DNA of 64,000 bases from Novosphingobium sp. PhB165 (GCF_004341845.1 NZ_SLVB01000008.1:62001-126000); one strand, 5' to 3'. Shown: positions 44,901 to 57,400, numbered from the stretch's first letter. Made by a program: numbers and translations. Notes: generated by a model from the sequence alone, not told the origin.

Positions 44901-47427
44901 CCGTGCCGTCCGCCGAAACCGTGACCGGCCCGGCAAGCGAAACGGTCTGAGCCCCCAGGCTCCCGATCGAAAGACCGGTTGCCGTGCCGCCGAGAGAGGA
45001 CGCATCGTTGGTAACGGACAGCGCACCGCCCAGCGTGACGTTCGCGTCACCGTCGAGGGAAGCGGTCAGACCGAAGGCCGACGCCCCCGCTGCCGAAACC
45101 GCCATACCCTGAGCCAGCGACACCGATCCGTCGTTACCGGAAAGGTTGACGCCGATCGCCGAACCGGCGGCTGCCGAGACGTCGAACGTGCCGCCAACCG
45201 TCAGGCTGGCGCTTTCCGTCGAATCCGTGAGATCGGCGCCCTGGATATCGCCGCTCGTCGAGGTGAGCGAGAAGTTGCCGCCCAGATCGATCGACTGGGT
45301 CGTACCGCCCTGCTGGACAAGGCCTTCGAACAAGTTGGCGCCGGTGAAATCGCCGGCAATTGCCAGCGAAACCGCGCCGGTGGCACCGCTCTGGCTCGAC
45401 CCAAAACCGCCAACGCCGCCTGCGACGTTGAGGTTGCCGCCGACAGTCGCCACCTGCGACGTGCCCCCGGCCATGAATGTACCGAATGCGATCCCGTCGC
45501 CCGCATTGACGGAAACGTCCTGCATCGAAGCAATCGAGAGAGCGCCGCTGCCGACGGCAACCGCGCCTGCAGCGACAGTGCTGCCCTGAACGTTCAGCCC
45601 CTTGGCGAAACTTACCGCAACGTCGGTTCCGTCATAAACGAAAGCGCCAACCGCTTCGCCATCGCTGCTGGTAACATTGACCGTGTCAGCCGCCGTGATC
45701 GCTACTGCGCCAGTGCTGTCGGTAGAGTAAACGCCATAGACTAAGCCGGCACCGGTCACATCAAGCGCGCCGGCAAGATGAACCTGCTGGCTGGAGCCGT
45801 CCGCGATGGCAACGCCATAAGCGTCGCCCGTTCCGCCCTCGACGGTAAGCGCACCCGAACTGGTCACCGAAACGGCGCCGGTGCCGCCGGCAAGGGCAAC
45901 TCCGCTAGCCCCGTCCGAACCCGTCACCGTTGCACCGATGGCAAGCGACACGGTCTGATCGGTGCCGTCTTCCAGCGAGATGCCGACGGCCGAACCAGCC
46001 GTGTTGGTCACGTTGAACAGATCGCCGAGGGTCACGCTCTGCGCGCCGGTCGCGCCGGAAGTGGAGATTCCGCTGGCATCGCCGCCCGCCGCCGAAACCG
46101 TCAGCGAAGCGCCGTTACCGCTGCCGGGAATGACCGAAATGTCGACCGAGCTGCCGCCGGTCACATCGATACCCTTGGCTCCCGCGCCGGTGCTGGTGAC
46201 CGTCAGATTGGCACCGGTGAAGCCCACCGAAACCGCGTCGGTCGCGCCGTTCAGGACTACGCCGCTGGCATCGCTGCCCGCGCGCACGTCCAGATCACCG
46301 GGGTAGGCCGTGCCGCCGACAGTTGCAGGCGCGAAGGCCACGGTCTGCGTGGTCCCGCCGGAAACCGAAACGCCGGTCGCCGAGTTGGTGCCGGTCACGC
46401 CGACATACTGGCCCGAACCCGTCACGCTGACCGCGCCGGTGGCATTGGTAACCGCAAAGCCAGTCGCATCGGCGCCGGAGACCGTGAAGGTGCTGGCGGC
46501 GCTGGTGCGGGTGGCGGCCATGGTCGCGTCGGTAGCCTGATCGACCGACATGCCGGTCGCACTGCCGCTGGTGGAAGTGACGGAAAGCGCGCCGGTGTTC
46601 GTGAGCGCGCTGGTTCCGGTCGATCCGTTGCCGCTGACCGCAAGGCCCGTGGCGCTGCCGGTGTTCGACGACACAGTGAGCGTCGCGTTGTTGGCCAGCA
46701 CGAAGTTACCCGCGCTGGGTACAGTGCCGATACCCACTGCGTCCGCGCCGTCGGTGGTGACTTTTACCAGGTTGGAGTTGGTCGCCGTCAGCGTACCGCC
46801 GCCAAGGCCGCTGGCACCGAGACCGAAGAATTGGCCGGATCCGGCCGAATTGACGGTGACCGTGCCCTGATTGACGATGCTGCCGTTGGTGCCGGTGATG
46901 CCAAGGCCCACGCCCCCGATGACGCCGCCGCTCGATGGCTGCGTCACAGTGACAGTACCATCGCTGGCGTTGGTGATGGTGGCCGAGCCAGTGCCCAGTG
47001 CGCCTGCGAACGCGCCCGTGCCGCCGGTATTGACCGTGCCGTGGTTCTCGATCACGGCATTGCCGGTGCCCGACGTCGTTGCCTCAAGCCCGGTCTGGGT
47101 GCCGGTGATCTTCGATCCGCCGAGCGCGCTGATCAAGGCGTCGTGGTTCGCCGACCCGCTGATGGTGACCGCGGTCGGGGTTCCGGTCGCGTTAACAACC
47201 GCCGTGCCGTAGATATCAATCCTCAGATTGGCGGGCGTGCCATATGTCGACTGGTCGTAGCTGATACCATTGGCGAAATCGGTGCTGTCGCTGATGCACG
47301 AGACGACATTGGGATCGGCAGAGGTAGCGGGCACGCCGCAAGCACCGGAAGGCACTGCCTGAGCGACGCCGGGCGCGAGTATCACGAGGGTCAGCGCCGA
47401 CGCGCCGGCCATGAGCTTGGTCTTCAA
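41986..47427 (-). CDS. Type V autotransporter adhesin-like protein
   Basis: A 1,813-residue autotransporter. The signal peptide is MKTKLMAGASALTLVILAPGVAQA. A Gly/Ser/Thr/Val-rich beta-helix-type passenger follows (about 60-1480), with repeated short units ending in GV or GI and many Asp/Asn turns. The C-terminal beta-barrel (about 1530-1813) has WGGQFGFDWG, FAHGLAKLDRYS, YGVEIEAGYHI and FYGRAGLRAGV, ending in the classic terminal Phe (GVAFRF). The start is TTG 47427, set by CAGGAG 7 bases upstream. A passenger this long points to adhesion or surface-coat function. It is 105 bp downstream of the giant autotransporter on the same strand and ends in a strong bidirectional terminator. Confidence 0.9.
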   Translation of the reverse strand: MKTKLMAGASALTLVILAPGVAQAVPSGACGVPATSADPNVVSCISDSTDFANGISYDQSTYGTPANLRIDIYGTAVVNATGTPTAVTISGSANHDALISALGGSKITGTQTGLEATTSGTGNAVIENHGTVNTGGTGAFAGALGTGSATITNASDGTVTVTQPSSGGVIGGVGLGITGTNGSIVNQGTVTVNSAGSGQFFGLGASGLGGGTLTATNSNLVKVTTDGADAVGIGTVPSAGNFVLANNATLTVSSNTGSATGLAVSGNGSTGTSALTNTGALSVTSTSGSATGMSVDQATDATMAATRTSAASTFTVSGADATGFAVTNATGAVSVTGSGQYVGVTGTNSATGVSVSGGTTQTVAFAPATVGGTAYPGDLDVRAGSDASGVVLNGATDAVSVGFTGANLTVTSTGAGAKGIDVTGGSSVDISVIPGSGNGASLTVSAAGGDASGISTSGATGAQSVTLGDLFNVTNTAGSAVGISLEDGTDQTVSLAIGATVTGSDGASGVALAGGTGAVSVTSSGALTVEGGTGDAYGVAIADGSSQQVHLAGALDVTGAGLVYGVYSTDSTGAVAITAADTVNVTSSDGEAVGAFVYDGTDVAVSFAKGLNVQGSTVAAGAVAVGSGALSIASMQDVSVNAGDGIAFGTFMAGGTSQVATVGGNLNVAGGVGGFGSSQSGATGAVSLAIAGDFTGANLFEGLVQQGGTTQSIDLGGNFSLTSTSGDIQGADLTDSTESASLTVGGTFDVSAAAGSAIGVNLSGNDGSVSLAQGMAVSAAGASAFGLTASLDGDANVTLGGALSVTNDASSLGGTATGLSIGSLGAQTVSLAGPVTVSADGTASGIGLYGDSGAISLTTAGLVSVQSASGAAQGVTVDGGSDQTVTLTGGLDVSAAGDVGGVELADGTGTATLHLPTSLSVTSTDGAATGILAHAGNSLVVDGGGAITATGATGAYGVQTADFTGTQNLVLGDVSATTQTGEVFGVDLAGSGAIALADSGSVVVASGSGTGAGVSLVGTGADGALTASLADVQASGDGVQGVILSQTGNGASGAITATLASVSTTGADASGVTVRGADAGTVSLTLGGSVTSALLRAAAVDHSGGVSTQGDNANGVNFIVGDGAGSLTNLGSVTTGGANSDGIAATATGTGSISINSWNVATSGAGSNGISVQTGSGAQTLTVQTVAVTGAGARGIVATSGSGAITLASTGVSAASGDAVSLNSATGDVSATLVGGGNTVSKTGAGLAITTGGSAAVTQGAAATLHGATYGLVSDAAGGQTVVLSGTVGADSNHAVALSGGAATLTNNGTINGYMTFDTASTTLTNAGTWNAQGGNSTFAGNATVINSGTLNINAAATAAATMKLTGVTTFRNSGTISLVNGHTGDVLDLGNAAFVGSGNSRVVLEANLGASAVGSNPAQSADQLNVGAASGTTTIVITDLSGSTAAKFNFDGIRLVNAASATAGAFVLDGGAVNKGFVDYQLVTDATGNVDLVGVPSTQAFELVRTGAEVRHYWRRSGDAWSDQMRGIAPKDGTSLWGQVLGGSETNRSRPLYSETVLGTAKTFAPNLDVRDTWWGGQFGFDWGHGSDQSGDWGVGMTAGYVSQEGKVKSTGDQIKLNGGNVGLYARYRSAGGFFAHGLAKLDRYSLKYDMDNGASAPKTNGTSYGVEIEAGYHIRTGMLFLEPSASASWTNADLDGFAATQGGVGAKFNHVQSFYGRAGLRAGVETHSGNWAIQPYVGANWEGEMNGRPGATLSSGGEDLYFRDDAEGGRARWEVGVQGASDGLSAFAKVEGVTGSGSSGVAGRAGVAFRF

Positions 47428-47434
47428 GGCAATT

Positions 47435-47439
47435 CTCCT
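47435..47439 (-). promoter_or_regulatory. Shine-Dalgarno fixing TTG start of first autotransporter
   Basis: AGGAG on the minus strand with a 7-base spacer to TTG 47427, the second clear TTG start in this window; the signal peptide begins right there, so the choice is well supported. Confidence 0.8.
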
Positions 47440-47456
47440 GTTAGCGCAGTTCTGTT

Positions 47457-47480
47457 GGCCGGATCCGCAAGGATCCGGCC
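47457..47480. terminator. 10-bp GCAA-loop hairpin between the autotransporters
   Basis: Perfect stem GGCCGGATCC / GGATCCGGCC closed by GCAA, in the 105-bp gap. No T-run follows on the minus strand, so it probably attenuates or stabilises rather than ends transcription, allowing partial readthrough to the smaller gene. Confidence 0.6.
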
Positions 47481-47532
47481 GAAATCGTGGAAATGTGTGG
47501 AAGCATCGGGATGGACATGACGGGCGCCGCGG

Positions 47533-48400
47533 TCACATGTGGAACCGGACACCGACCATGGCGGTCACGTCATTATAGCCCTTGCCAAGGTCGGCCCCGA
47601 CGCTGGCCTGCAAATCCACATTGTGCATTTGCAGGGTGGAACGCAGGTCGATCCGGCCGCTGTTGCTGACGGCCCGCGCTCCCGTGGTGGTGAAGCGGAA
47701 GTCCGGAGCCCCGGCGAATGCCGCAGTGATCGAACGGTCGGGGTCGAAATCGTGGACCCACGCAGCCCGCAGCGTGGTGACGAGCGCCTTGCCCTGCGGC
47801 AAGTCGATACGGCCCGCGACATTGGTGCCCAGCAGGCTGCGCGCGCGGGTCCAGTCCTTCCCGAAGAAGGCCAGGCCGAGCGTCGCGTTCTGCTGCGCCT
47901 CGCCATGCGTCTCGACAAAGCTCGGCAGTTGGAGGCGCGTGGCTTCCAGTGCACCGAAGGGCTGGAAGACCACGTTCCCGGTGCCGAACTGACGCGCCAC
48001 TTGTGCGCGGCCCGACCATGCATGCGCGGTGAAGTCGCCGCGCGACTGCACATTGCCGTCGGCATAGAGCCACATGTCGCGCACGTAGTCGGTGTTCGAG
48101 ACGCTGTAGAGCAGGTCCGCGCTGAGCGTCCACGCTCCCGGATGGAAGCCCGCGTAGGCGCCCACGGTGTAGACCTTGGCCTTGCCCGACGTGCTCGCCC
48201 CCGCAACCGAGAAGCTCTGCGGATCGAAGCCGAAGCTGGCCCCCACAAGCGTCCGCGCATCGAGACGATAGTCCCAGCCGCCCTGCACGACATAGCCGCT
48301 GGTGCGCGTGTCGTGCGCGCCATCGGTTCCGTCAAGCCGCTGACGGCCACCCTGGACGGTCATCCAGAGATTGCCGAGCTTCTCCTTCTCCCAGGCCGGC
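47533..48400 (-). other. Autotransporter beta-barrel domain of giant protein
   Basis: The last about 290 residues form the outer-membrane translocator: alternating hydrophobic strands such as WTLSADLLYSVSNTDYV, AHAWSGRAQVARQFG, VFQPFGALEATRLQL, ATLGLAFFGKDW and a final strand ending Phe-His-Met. The last residue being Met rather than Phe is a mild departure from the usual terminal aromatic. Confidence 0.85.
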
Positions 48401-51400
48401 GCGAACATGCCGATACGGCCGAGGATCTGGCTGTCGATGCCGTCGTGGTTGTTGCCCACCGCCGTCAGCGTCGCACTCTGCGCGGCAGTCACGCCCTCGC
48501 CCGTCAGGCTGTCATAGACCGTGCCCAGCGCGCCGACCGTCGGGATCGAGATGATCGCGGCGGCCGTCGGCGCGAAGGCGTCGGTCGGCGTCTTCTGGAT
48601 TTGATCGAGTACGCCGCCGATCATGGCCTGACGCTGGGTCAGTCCGGCCGGGGCATATTCGACCACGTAGCGGATCGACTGCTGGTTGGTCGAAGGATAC
48701 GCCAGCGAGAACGTCGCCACGGCCGAATTCGGCGCAACGAGCTGAACCGCGTCCTGCCCGGTGATCCCACCCGCCGCATCGAGGATGACGACTTCGTTCG
48801 TCCCGGTCCGGGCATAGCCCAGATTGAGCAGGTTGGTGGTGACCTTGCCCGCCAGCACCGCCGCGCCCGATACGACGACCCGGTCAGCCGTATTGGCCTT
48901 GAGGTCGAGATCCAGGTTGTACTCGCTCGCCGCCGTCAGGGTCAGGCCGCCGCTCACCGCGAGCTGCGATACCACGCCGCCGCCACCCGGATTGAGAATG
49001 CCCGAGTTGACGAACGTGCCCGCACCCACGTTGACCAGCGAACCGGCCAGGAAGATGCCGCCGTCGACGTTGGTGAAGCTGCCGACGCCGTTACCCAGGT
49101 CGATCGAGCCGACGATGGTGCCCGAGTTGACGATCGTGTTGTTGCCGCCCTCCGCGTAGATCACCAGGCCTTCCTGCCCGTCCATGGTCTGGAGCGTGCC
49201 GGCATTGGTCACCGTGTTGTCCGCGCCGCCCAGCAGCGAGACGGCATGACCGCCCAGACCGCCGACGACATTGACCTTGCCGATGTCCAGCGTGATCGCA
49301 CTGGCGCCAAGACCGCCGGTGCTCTGCGCAACGAGAGCGCTGGAGCCCGTGCCGGTGGTCACGACATCGGCGTTCACGGTGAGGTTCACCGCATTGCCGA
49401 TGCCGGAGCTACCGAGCACACCAGTGTCCGAACCCACGGCCGCGCCGCCGCCGCCCACCGATTGGACGACCACGCCATTGGCATTGGCGCCACTGGTATG
49501 GATCGCCGCGCCGACAGTGACGTCCACCGCACCGGCATCGACACCGTTGGTGATCGCCGCAGTCTGGGCGAGGGAGGCAACCCGTGCCATCCGGAGCGGG
49601 CTGACTGCACCGGCGTCCACCACGTCCAGCGTCTGGACCGTGCCGTCCGCGCCAACCACGGAGGCCGCGCCGCCGCCGCCGCCGATCGACTGCACCAAGA
49701 GTGCCGTCGATCCCGCGCCGATGGTGGTGATCGTCTGGTTGATCGCCACCGAAACGTCGCCGCCGCTGCCGGTCGCGCCGTTCGATGCGCCCAGCGTCAG
49801 CGTGCCATCCGCGTTGGCACCCACGGCGCTGACGTAACCGCCGCCGCCGCCGATGCTCTGCACGACGACACCCGCCGCACCCGCGCCGGTGGTCTGGACA
49901 CGGCCATCGAGCGTGAACTGGATATTGCCGCCCGAACCGCTGGCCGCGCCGCCGAGGTCGACATTCGTGACCGTGCCGGAGCCGCCGGTATTGTCGAGGG
50001 TCGCCAGACCGCCGCCGCCGCCGATGGACTGCACGAGCACCGCGTTGGCGCCGATGCCGCTGGTGACGACATCCGCCTTCTGGTCGAGCACGATGTTGCC
50101 GCCGTCACCGCCCGCACCGCCGGTCGATCCGGCCGCAAGGGTGATGTCGCCCAGCGCGCCGCCTTCCATCGAGGACAGCGTGGCCACGCCGCCGCCACCG
50201 CCGATGGACTGGACGACCAGTGCCGAAGCGAGGTTGCCCGAGGTGCCGATGGCGCCGGTGGAGCTGGTGAAGGTGATATCCCCACCGTTGCCCACCGTCG
50301 TCTGTGCACCGCCTACGTTCAGCGAAGCACCTGCCAGTGATCCGTCGGCAAGGCCAAGCGCCATGGTGCCGACACCGCCGCCACCGCCGACCGACTGGGC
50401 GAGCAGGCCAAGAGCCCCGTCGCCTGCGGTAACGATGGTTGCGCTGTTGGCGATGGTCACCGCCGCGCCCGAACCTGCCGAGTCCCCGCTGCCGCCGACA
50501 ATGGTGGACCAGACGGCATCGCCGCTGCCCAGCACCACGTCGCCGGTAACACCCTCGGTACCGCCGCCGCCGCCGATGGACTGCGCCGCGAAGCCGATGG
50601 CGCCTGCGCCCTTGGTCTGGACTTCGTTGGCGTTGGTCACGTCGATGACGTTGCCGTCACCCGCGACGCCGCCGGTGCTGCCCAGTTGCAGGGTGAGGCC
50701 GTTCGAGCCGACTTCCAGCGGATCGGGCACGGAAAGCGCGACGTTACCGCCGCCCGCGCCTATGGCCTGGGCCAGCAAGCCATAGGAAAGCGCGCCCGCC
50801 GTCTGGAGCACACCGCCCGAGAGGTTGACGACGACCTTACCCTGCTTGCCGCTGATCCCTTCGCCCTGTGCGCCCAGCGTCAGGTTCACGCCGTCGAAGG
50901 CGCCCGCCTGTGCCGCGATGGCATAGGCCGACTGGCCGCCGCCGCCCGCGATGGACTGGGCGAGGACCGCGATGGAATCGTCCGCCATGGTGACGATGCT
51001 GCCGGTGGAAGTGACGGTAACGTCGCCGCCGTCGCCGCCCGCACCGCCGGTACCGCCCACTTGCGTGTTCAGCGAACCGCCGGTGACTGCCAGCGAGCCG
51101 GTGAAGCCGCCCGCACCGCCGCCGCCGCCGATCGACTGCGCCAGGATGCCGACCGAGGCCGCGCCTTCCACAAGGATCGTACCGGTGTTGGTGACGGTGA
51201 TGTCGCCGCCATTGCCGCCCGCGCCGCCGCTGCCGCCAAGCGCGGACGTCATGCCGCCAAGCCCGGTGCTGAGCGTGCCGGAAACGACCATGCCCGCCGT
51301 ACCGCCGCCGCCGCCGATGGACTGCGCGAAGACGCCGTAGGACAGATCGCCCTTGGCATCGATCACGCCGCTGTTGCTAACCGTGATCGTGCCGCCGTCA

Positions 51401-54400
51401 CCGCCAGCGCCGCCCGAGCCGCCGAGGCTCGTCGTCGTGGAGCTGCCAGTGCTGAGCGAGCCGGAGATGGACATGCCGCCAAGGCCGCCGCCACCGCCGA
51501 CCGACTGTGCGAAGACGCCGATGGAGTTGGCTTCCAGCGTCTGGATCACACCGCTGTTGGTCACCGCGATGTCGCCGCCATTGCCGCCGCCAGCACCTGC
51601 ACCGCCGATGGACTGGCTGATCGCGCCGCCCGCGCCGACGGAAAGCCCGCCCGCAAAGCCGCCCGAACCGCCACCGCCGCCGACCGACTGGCCGAAGACC
51701 GCAACCGAGCCCGCACCCTGTGCCAGCACGTTGCCGGCATTGGTCAGCATGATCGCGCCGCCATTGCCGCCACCGCCGCCGGAGCCTGCGCCCAGCGCCG
51801 AATTGACCGCCCCGCCCGTGGCGATGGTGCCGTCGACCGCGAAGCCGCCGGAACCGCCGCCGCCGCCGATGGACTGCGCGAAGACGCCGTAGGAGAGATT
51901 GCCATCGACCACGATGGTCGCGCCCGCGGCATTGGTGACGCTGATCGCGCCGCCGTCACCGCCGGCTCCGCCCGAACCGCCAAGCGTGTTGGAAATGCTG
52001 GAAACCGCACCGTTCGCCGCCAACGAGAAGCCGCCAAGGCCGCCGCCGCCGCCCACGGACTGGGCGAAGACGCCTGCCGCATTGGCACCGGCCGCATGGA
52101 TCTGGCCGCTGTTGCTGACGGAAATATCGCCGCCCTGGCTGGCATCGCCACCGGCACCGCCGATGGTCGACCCGAAGGCACCCTGGCCCGATCCGGTGAG
52201 ACCGCCCGCAAAGCCGCCGGCACCGCCGCCGCCACCGATGGACTGGGCGAAGACCGCAACGGCCCCGGCGCCCAGCGTTTCGATAGTGCCGCTGTTGGTC
52301 AGCGTGATCGTGCCGCCAAGGCCGCCGCCACCGCCGGCTCCGCCGCCGATGGTCGACTGCGCATCGCCGGTGAGTGCCACGGTCGCGCCGGCCGCAAAGC
52401 CGCCGTTACCGCCGCCGCCGCCGATCGACTGCGCCTGAATGCCATAGGCGAAGGCGCCCTCGGTGTAGACCGCGCCGCTGGTATTCACGGTGATGTCACC
52501 GCCGATACCGCCCGCGCCGCCGCTGCCGCCGATCGTGTCGGACACGGCATCCATCTGCGACGCCGCGCCGCCGACGGCAAAGCCGCCGACACCGCCGCCA
52601 CCGCCGACCGACTGGGCAAGGATCGCCACTGCCTGATCGCCGGCCGTCGCCACGAGGCCGCTGTTGCTGACGGTGATATTGCCGCCCGCGCCGCCGTCGC
52701 CGCCGGCTCCGCCGACCGACGAACTGGCCGAAGCGCCCTCTGCCGAAAGGCCGCCGCCCGCCGCGAAGGCACCGGCACCGCCGCCGCCGCCGATCGACTG
52801 CGCGAAGATCGCGATCGAAGCGTCGCCCAGCGTGACGACCTGACCGGCATTGTCGATGGCGATCGTGCCGCCAAGGCCACCTGCACCGCCGATACCGCCG
52901 CCGACGCCGTTCTCCACGTCGTCAGCCAGCGCCAGAGCGCCGCCGGCCGCAAAGCCGCCCGCACCGCCGCCGCCGCCGACCGACTGCGCGAAGACGCCGT
53001 AGGAAATGGCGCCATCGGTCTCGATCTTGCCGCCGGCCGCGTTGCTGACGGTGATGTCACCGCCGTCGCCCGCCGTGCCGCCGTCTCCGCCGACCGTCTG
53101 CGAAACCGCACCGGCCTTGGAAGCCGCGCCGCCGGTCGAGAAGCCGGCGACACCGCCGCCACCGCCTACCGACTGCGCGAAGAGTGCCGTGGCATTGCTG
53201 CCCAGCGTCAGGATCGAGCCGCCGTTCTCCAGCGTGATCGTGCCGCCCGAACCGCCTGCGCCGCCCGAACCGCCGATCGTGTTGGAGGTCACGCCGCCTT
53301 CGGCCGAGAGACCGCCGCCGGCCGCGAAGCCGCCCGAACCGCCGCCACCGCCGATGGACTGCGCGAAGACCGCAATCGCGCCCTCGCCCGCCGTCTGGAT
53401 CGCGCCGAGGCTGCTCAGCGTGACATTGCCGCCGATACCGCCGCCGCTGCCCGAACCGCCGCCGACGCTGGAGTCCACGTCGCCTTCAAGGCTGAGCGCG
53501 CCGCCGGCCGCAAATGCGCCCGAACCGCCGCCGCCGCCGACCGACTGCGCGAAGACCGCGTAGGAGAAGTCGCCCAGGGTGGTGATCGAACCGCCCGCGC
53601 CGTTGCCGATGGAGACTTCGCCGCCGTCACCGCCGGCTCCGCCGCTGCCGCCAACCGAGTTCGAGGCGCTGTCCGCCTTCGAGGCGCTGGCGCCGACCGA
53701 GAAGCCGCCGACACCGCCGCCGCCGCCCACAGACTGGGCATAGACCGCCGTGGCATTGGCGCCTTCGGTGCGGATCGAGCCGGTGTTGACCAGCGAAACC
53801 ACGCCGCCGGCACCGCCCGCGCCGCCTGCACCGCCAACCGAGTTGGAAGCCGCGCCGCCCTCGATAGTGAGGCCGCCGCCCGCCGCGAAGCCACCCGCGC
53901 CGCCGCCGCCGCCCACCGACTGCGCGAAGATCGCGATCGAGCCGTCTCCGGCCGTGCCGATCTTGCCGGCATTGCTCAGCGAAACCACGCCGCCGATGCC
54001 GCCGCCGGCACCGTCACCCGCGCCGACCGACGAATTCGCATCGCCCTCAAGGCTGAGCGCGCCGCCGGCCGAGAAGCCGCCTTGACCGCCGCCGCCGCCG
54101 ACAGACTGCGCGAAGACCGCGTAGGACAGCGTGCCCAGCGTGATAACGGCGCCGTTCGCGCCATTGGCCACGGAGACTTCGCCGCCGTCACCGCCCGCGC
54201 CGCCGCTACCGCCGACCACGGTCGAGGCGCTGTCCGCCTTCGATGCGGAGGCACCCACGGCAAAGCCGCCCTTGCCGCCGCCGCCGCCGACCGACTGCGC
54301 GAAGATCGCGGTCGCGTTGGCCCCTTCGGTCTGGACCAGGCCATCGGTCGTGATCGAAACCACGCCGCCGGCACCGCCCGCGCCGCCCGAACCGCCGACG

Positions 54401-57400
54401 CTGTCCGAAGCCGAGCCGCCTTGCGCGGTCAGGCCCGCGCCCACCGCAAAGCCGCCGGCACCGCCGCCGCCGCCCACGGACTGGGCGAAGACCGCCACCG
54501 AACCTGCGCCCTTGGTCGCGATCGTGCCGGTGTTGTCGAGGCTGACGAGGCCGCCTGCACCGCCGCCGCCACCGCTGCCGCCGCCCACGCCGGACTCGGC
54601 ATCGCCTTCCAGGCTGAGGCCCGCGCCGGCCGCAAAGCCGCCCGAACCGCCGCCGCCGCCGACCGACTGCGCATAGACTGCATAGGACAAGTCGCCATCG
54701 GTGGTGATCGTGCCGCCATTGTTGGCGATCGTGACGTCACCGCCCGCCCCTGCCGCGCCGCCGCTGCCGCCGACGAGGTTGGAGGCCGCATCGGCGCTGG
54801 CTGCTGCCGCACCGGCGGAGAACCCGCCTTCGCCGCCGCCGCCGCCCACCGACTGGGCCAGGATCGCGGTCGCATTAGCGCCCAGCGTCTGGATCGTGCC
54901 ACTGCTGGTAACCGAAACGAGGCCGCCGTCACCGCCGCCAGCGCCCTGGCCGCCCACGGCATTGCTGGCCGCGCCGCCCTTGACGCTGAGGCCGCCCGAA
55001 ACGGCAAAGCCGCCCGAACCGCCGCCGCCACCGATGGACTGCGCCAGCACTGCCAGCGAGCCATCGCCGCGCGTGCCGATGTCGCCCGCGTTGTCGATGG
55101 ACACCACGCCGGCCGAACCGCCCGCGCCGCCCGATCCCGCGCCCACGGTGGAGCTGGCATCGCCTTCGAGCGCGAGACCCGCGCCGGCCGCAAAGCCACC
55201 GTTACCGCCGCCGCCGCCGATCGATTGCGCCTGAATCGCGATAGACATCGCGCCTTCGGTAACGATCGTGGCGTTCGCCGTGTTGACCAGCGTAACATCG
55301 CCCGCCGAACCCGCCGTGCCGCCGTCTCCGCCGATGGAGCTGTTCGCCGCGCCGCCCTTGGCCAGCGCACCGCTGACCGCGAAGGCGCCGTTACCGCCGC
55401 CACCGCCGATCGACTGCATCAGCACCGCCGTTGCGTTGGCGCCTTGCGTCAGGATCGTGCCATCGTTGTAGAGCGAGACCGTGCCCGCCGAACCGCCGCT
55501 GCCCGCGCCGCCGCCAATGGCATTGGAAAGGGTGCTGTCGCTGCCGCCCGCAAGGCCCGCGCCCACCGCGAAGCCGCCACTGCCGCCACCGCCGCCGATG
55601 GACTGCGCGAAGACCGCCACGGCGCCGTCGCCGCTGGTCTGGATCAGGCTGTAGTTGTTGACGCCGACATTACCGCCGTCACCCGCTGCACCGCCGGCTC
55701 CGCCGCCGACCGAAGACGTCGCGCCTTCGGACAGCGAAAGCGCGCCGCCCGTGGCGAAACCGCCCGAACCGCCGCCGCCGCCAATCGACTGGGCAAGGAT
55801 GGCGTAGCCGAAGTTGCCGGTGGTCACGACCGAGCCGGTCGAGCCGTTGGCCACTTCCACCGTGCCGCCATCGCCGCCCGCGCCGCCGCTGCCGCCCACC
55901 GCGTCGCTGGCCGATGCCGCCTTGGATGCCGATGCGCCCAGCGAGAAGCCAGCCGAACCGCCGCCGCCGCCAATCGACTGCGCCACGATCGCCACGGAGC
56001 GGTCGCCCAGCACCTGGATATTGCCGGTGGTCACCACCTTCACCCCAGCGGCATCGCCGCCGACGCCGCCCGAACCGCCAAGGCTGTTGGCCACGGATTC
56101 CGAAGTGGAGGAGATCGAGAGCGAGCCGGAGAAGCCGCCCACGCCGCCGCCGCCGCCGATCGACTGCGCCACGACGCCGTTCGATGCCGCGCCGAAGGTG
56201 TAGATATCGCCTGTGTTCTGCACGGTGACCGTGCCGGCGTTCTGGCCCGAACCGCCCGCGCCGCCCGTGGCGCTGGAGGCCGCCTTTTCGCCCAACGCCA
56301 GCGTGCCGGCCACGGCAAAGCCGCCCGAACCGCCGCCGCCGCCGATGGACTGCGCCAATACGCCGTCCGACAGGGCGCCGTGGGTCTGGATCAGCGCGCT
56401 TGTGGAGACGAGGACATTGCCGCCCACGCCGCCGTCGCCGCCCGAACCGCCGGTGACGGCGCTGGCGCCCTCACCGTCCGATGCAGCCGCAAGGCCGAGC
56501 GAGAAGCCGCCCACGCCGCCGCCGCCGCCGATCGACTGGGCAACCACCGCCGCCGAGCCGTTGCCCAGCGTGCCGAGTGCGCCACTCAGCGTCAGGTCCA
56601 CATTGCCCGCGTCGGAGCCGATGCCGCCCGCGCCGCCGACCGAGCTGACCGCCGCGCCGCCGCCCAGCGCCGCCGCCAGGCTTCCCGAGAAACCGCCCGC
56701 GCCGCCGCCGCCACCGATGGACTGGGCCAGCACTGCATTGGTGGCATCGCCCGAAGTCAGGATCTGGCCGACCGAAACGACCGTGACATTGCCCGCCGCG
56801 TTGCCCGCGCCGCCCGCGCCGCCGACACTGTCGGACGCGCCCGAGCCCTTGGTGGCAATCGCGCCGGAGACCGAGAAGCCGCCGGTGCCGCCACCGCCGC
56901 CGATCGACTGCGCCACGATGCCGCGGCTGTGATCGCCATCGACCTTGATGTTGCCGATCGAGGTCACGCTCACATCGTCGGCCGAACCGGACGATCCGCC
57001 TGCACCGCCGGTGGAGCTGGAAACCGCGTCCGCGCCCGAAAGCGCGAGGCCCGCGGAGACCGAGAAGCCACCGTTACCGCCGCCGCCGCCGATAGACTGC
57101 GCGACGATGCCGGTGGAATTGGCGCCGTGGGTGAAGATGTCGCCCGTATTGGCCACGTCCACGGTGCCGGCATTGCCGGCCGATCCGCCCGCGCCGCCGC
57201 CGATGGTGGAGTTCGCCTCACCCTCAACGCTCAGCGCGCCGCCGACCGAGAAGCCGCCCGAACCGCCGCCGCCGCCGATGGATTGCGCCAGGATCGCGCC
57301 CGATTGCGCGCCGAACGTCTCGATCCCGCCGGTGTGGGTGACGGAAACATCACCCGCATTGCCTGCCGAGCCGCCGTCGCCGCCGGTCGAATCCGCCGTC

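Noticed and set aside
45778..47520. Plus-strand 580-residue open frame opposite the smaller autotransporter
   Set aside because: Arg/Ala/Gly-rich antisense translation with no ribosome site; the minus strand has signal peptide and passenger.
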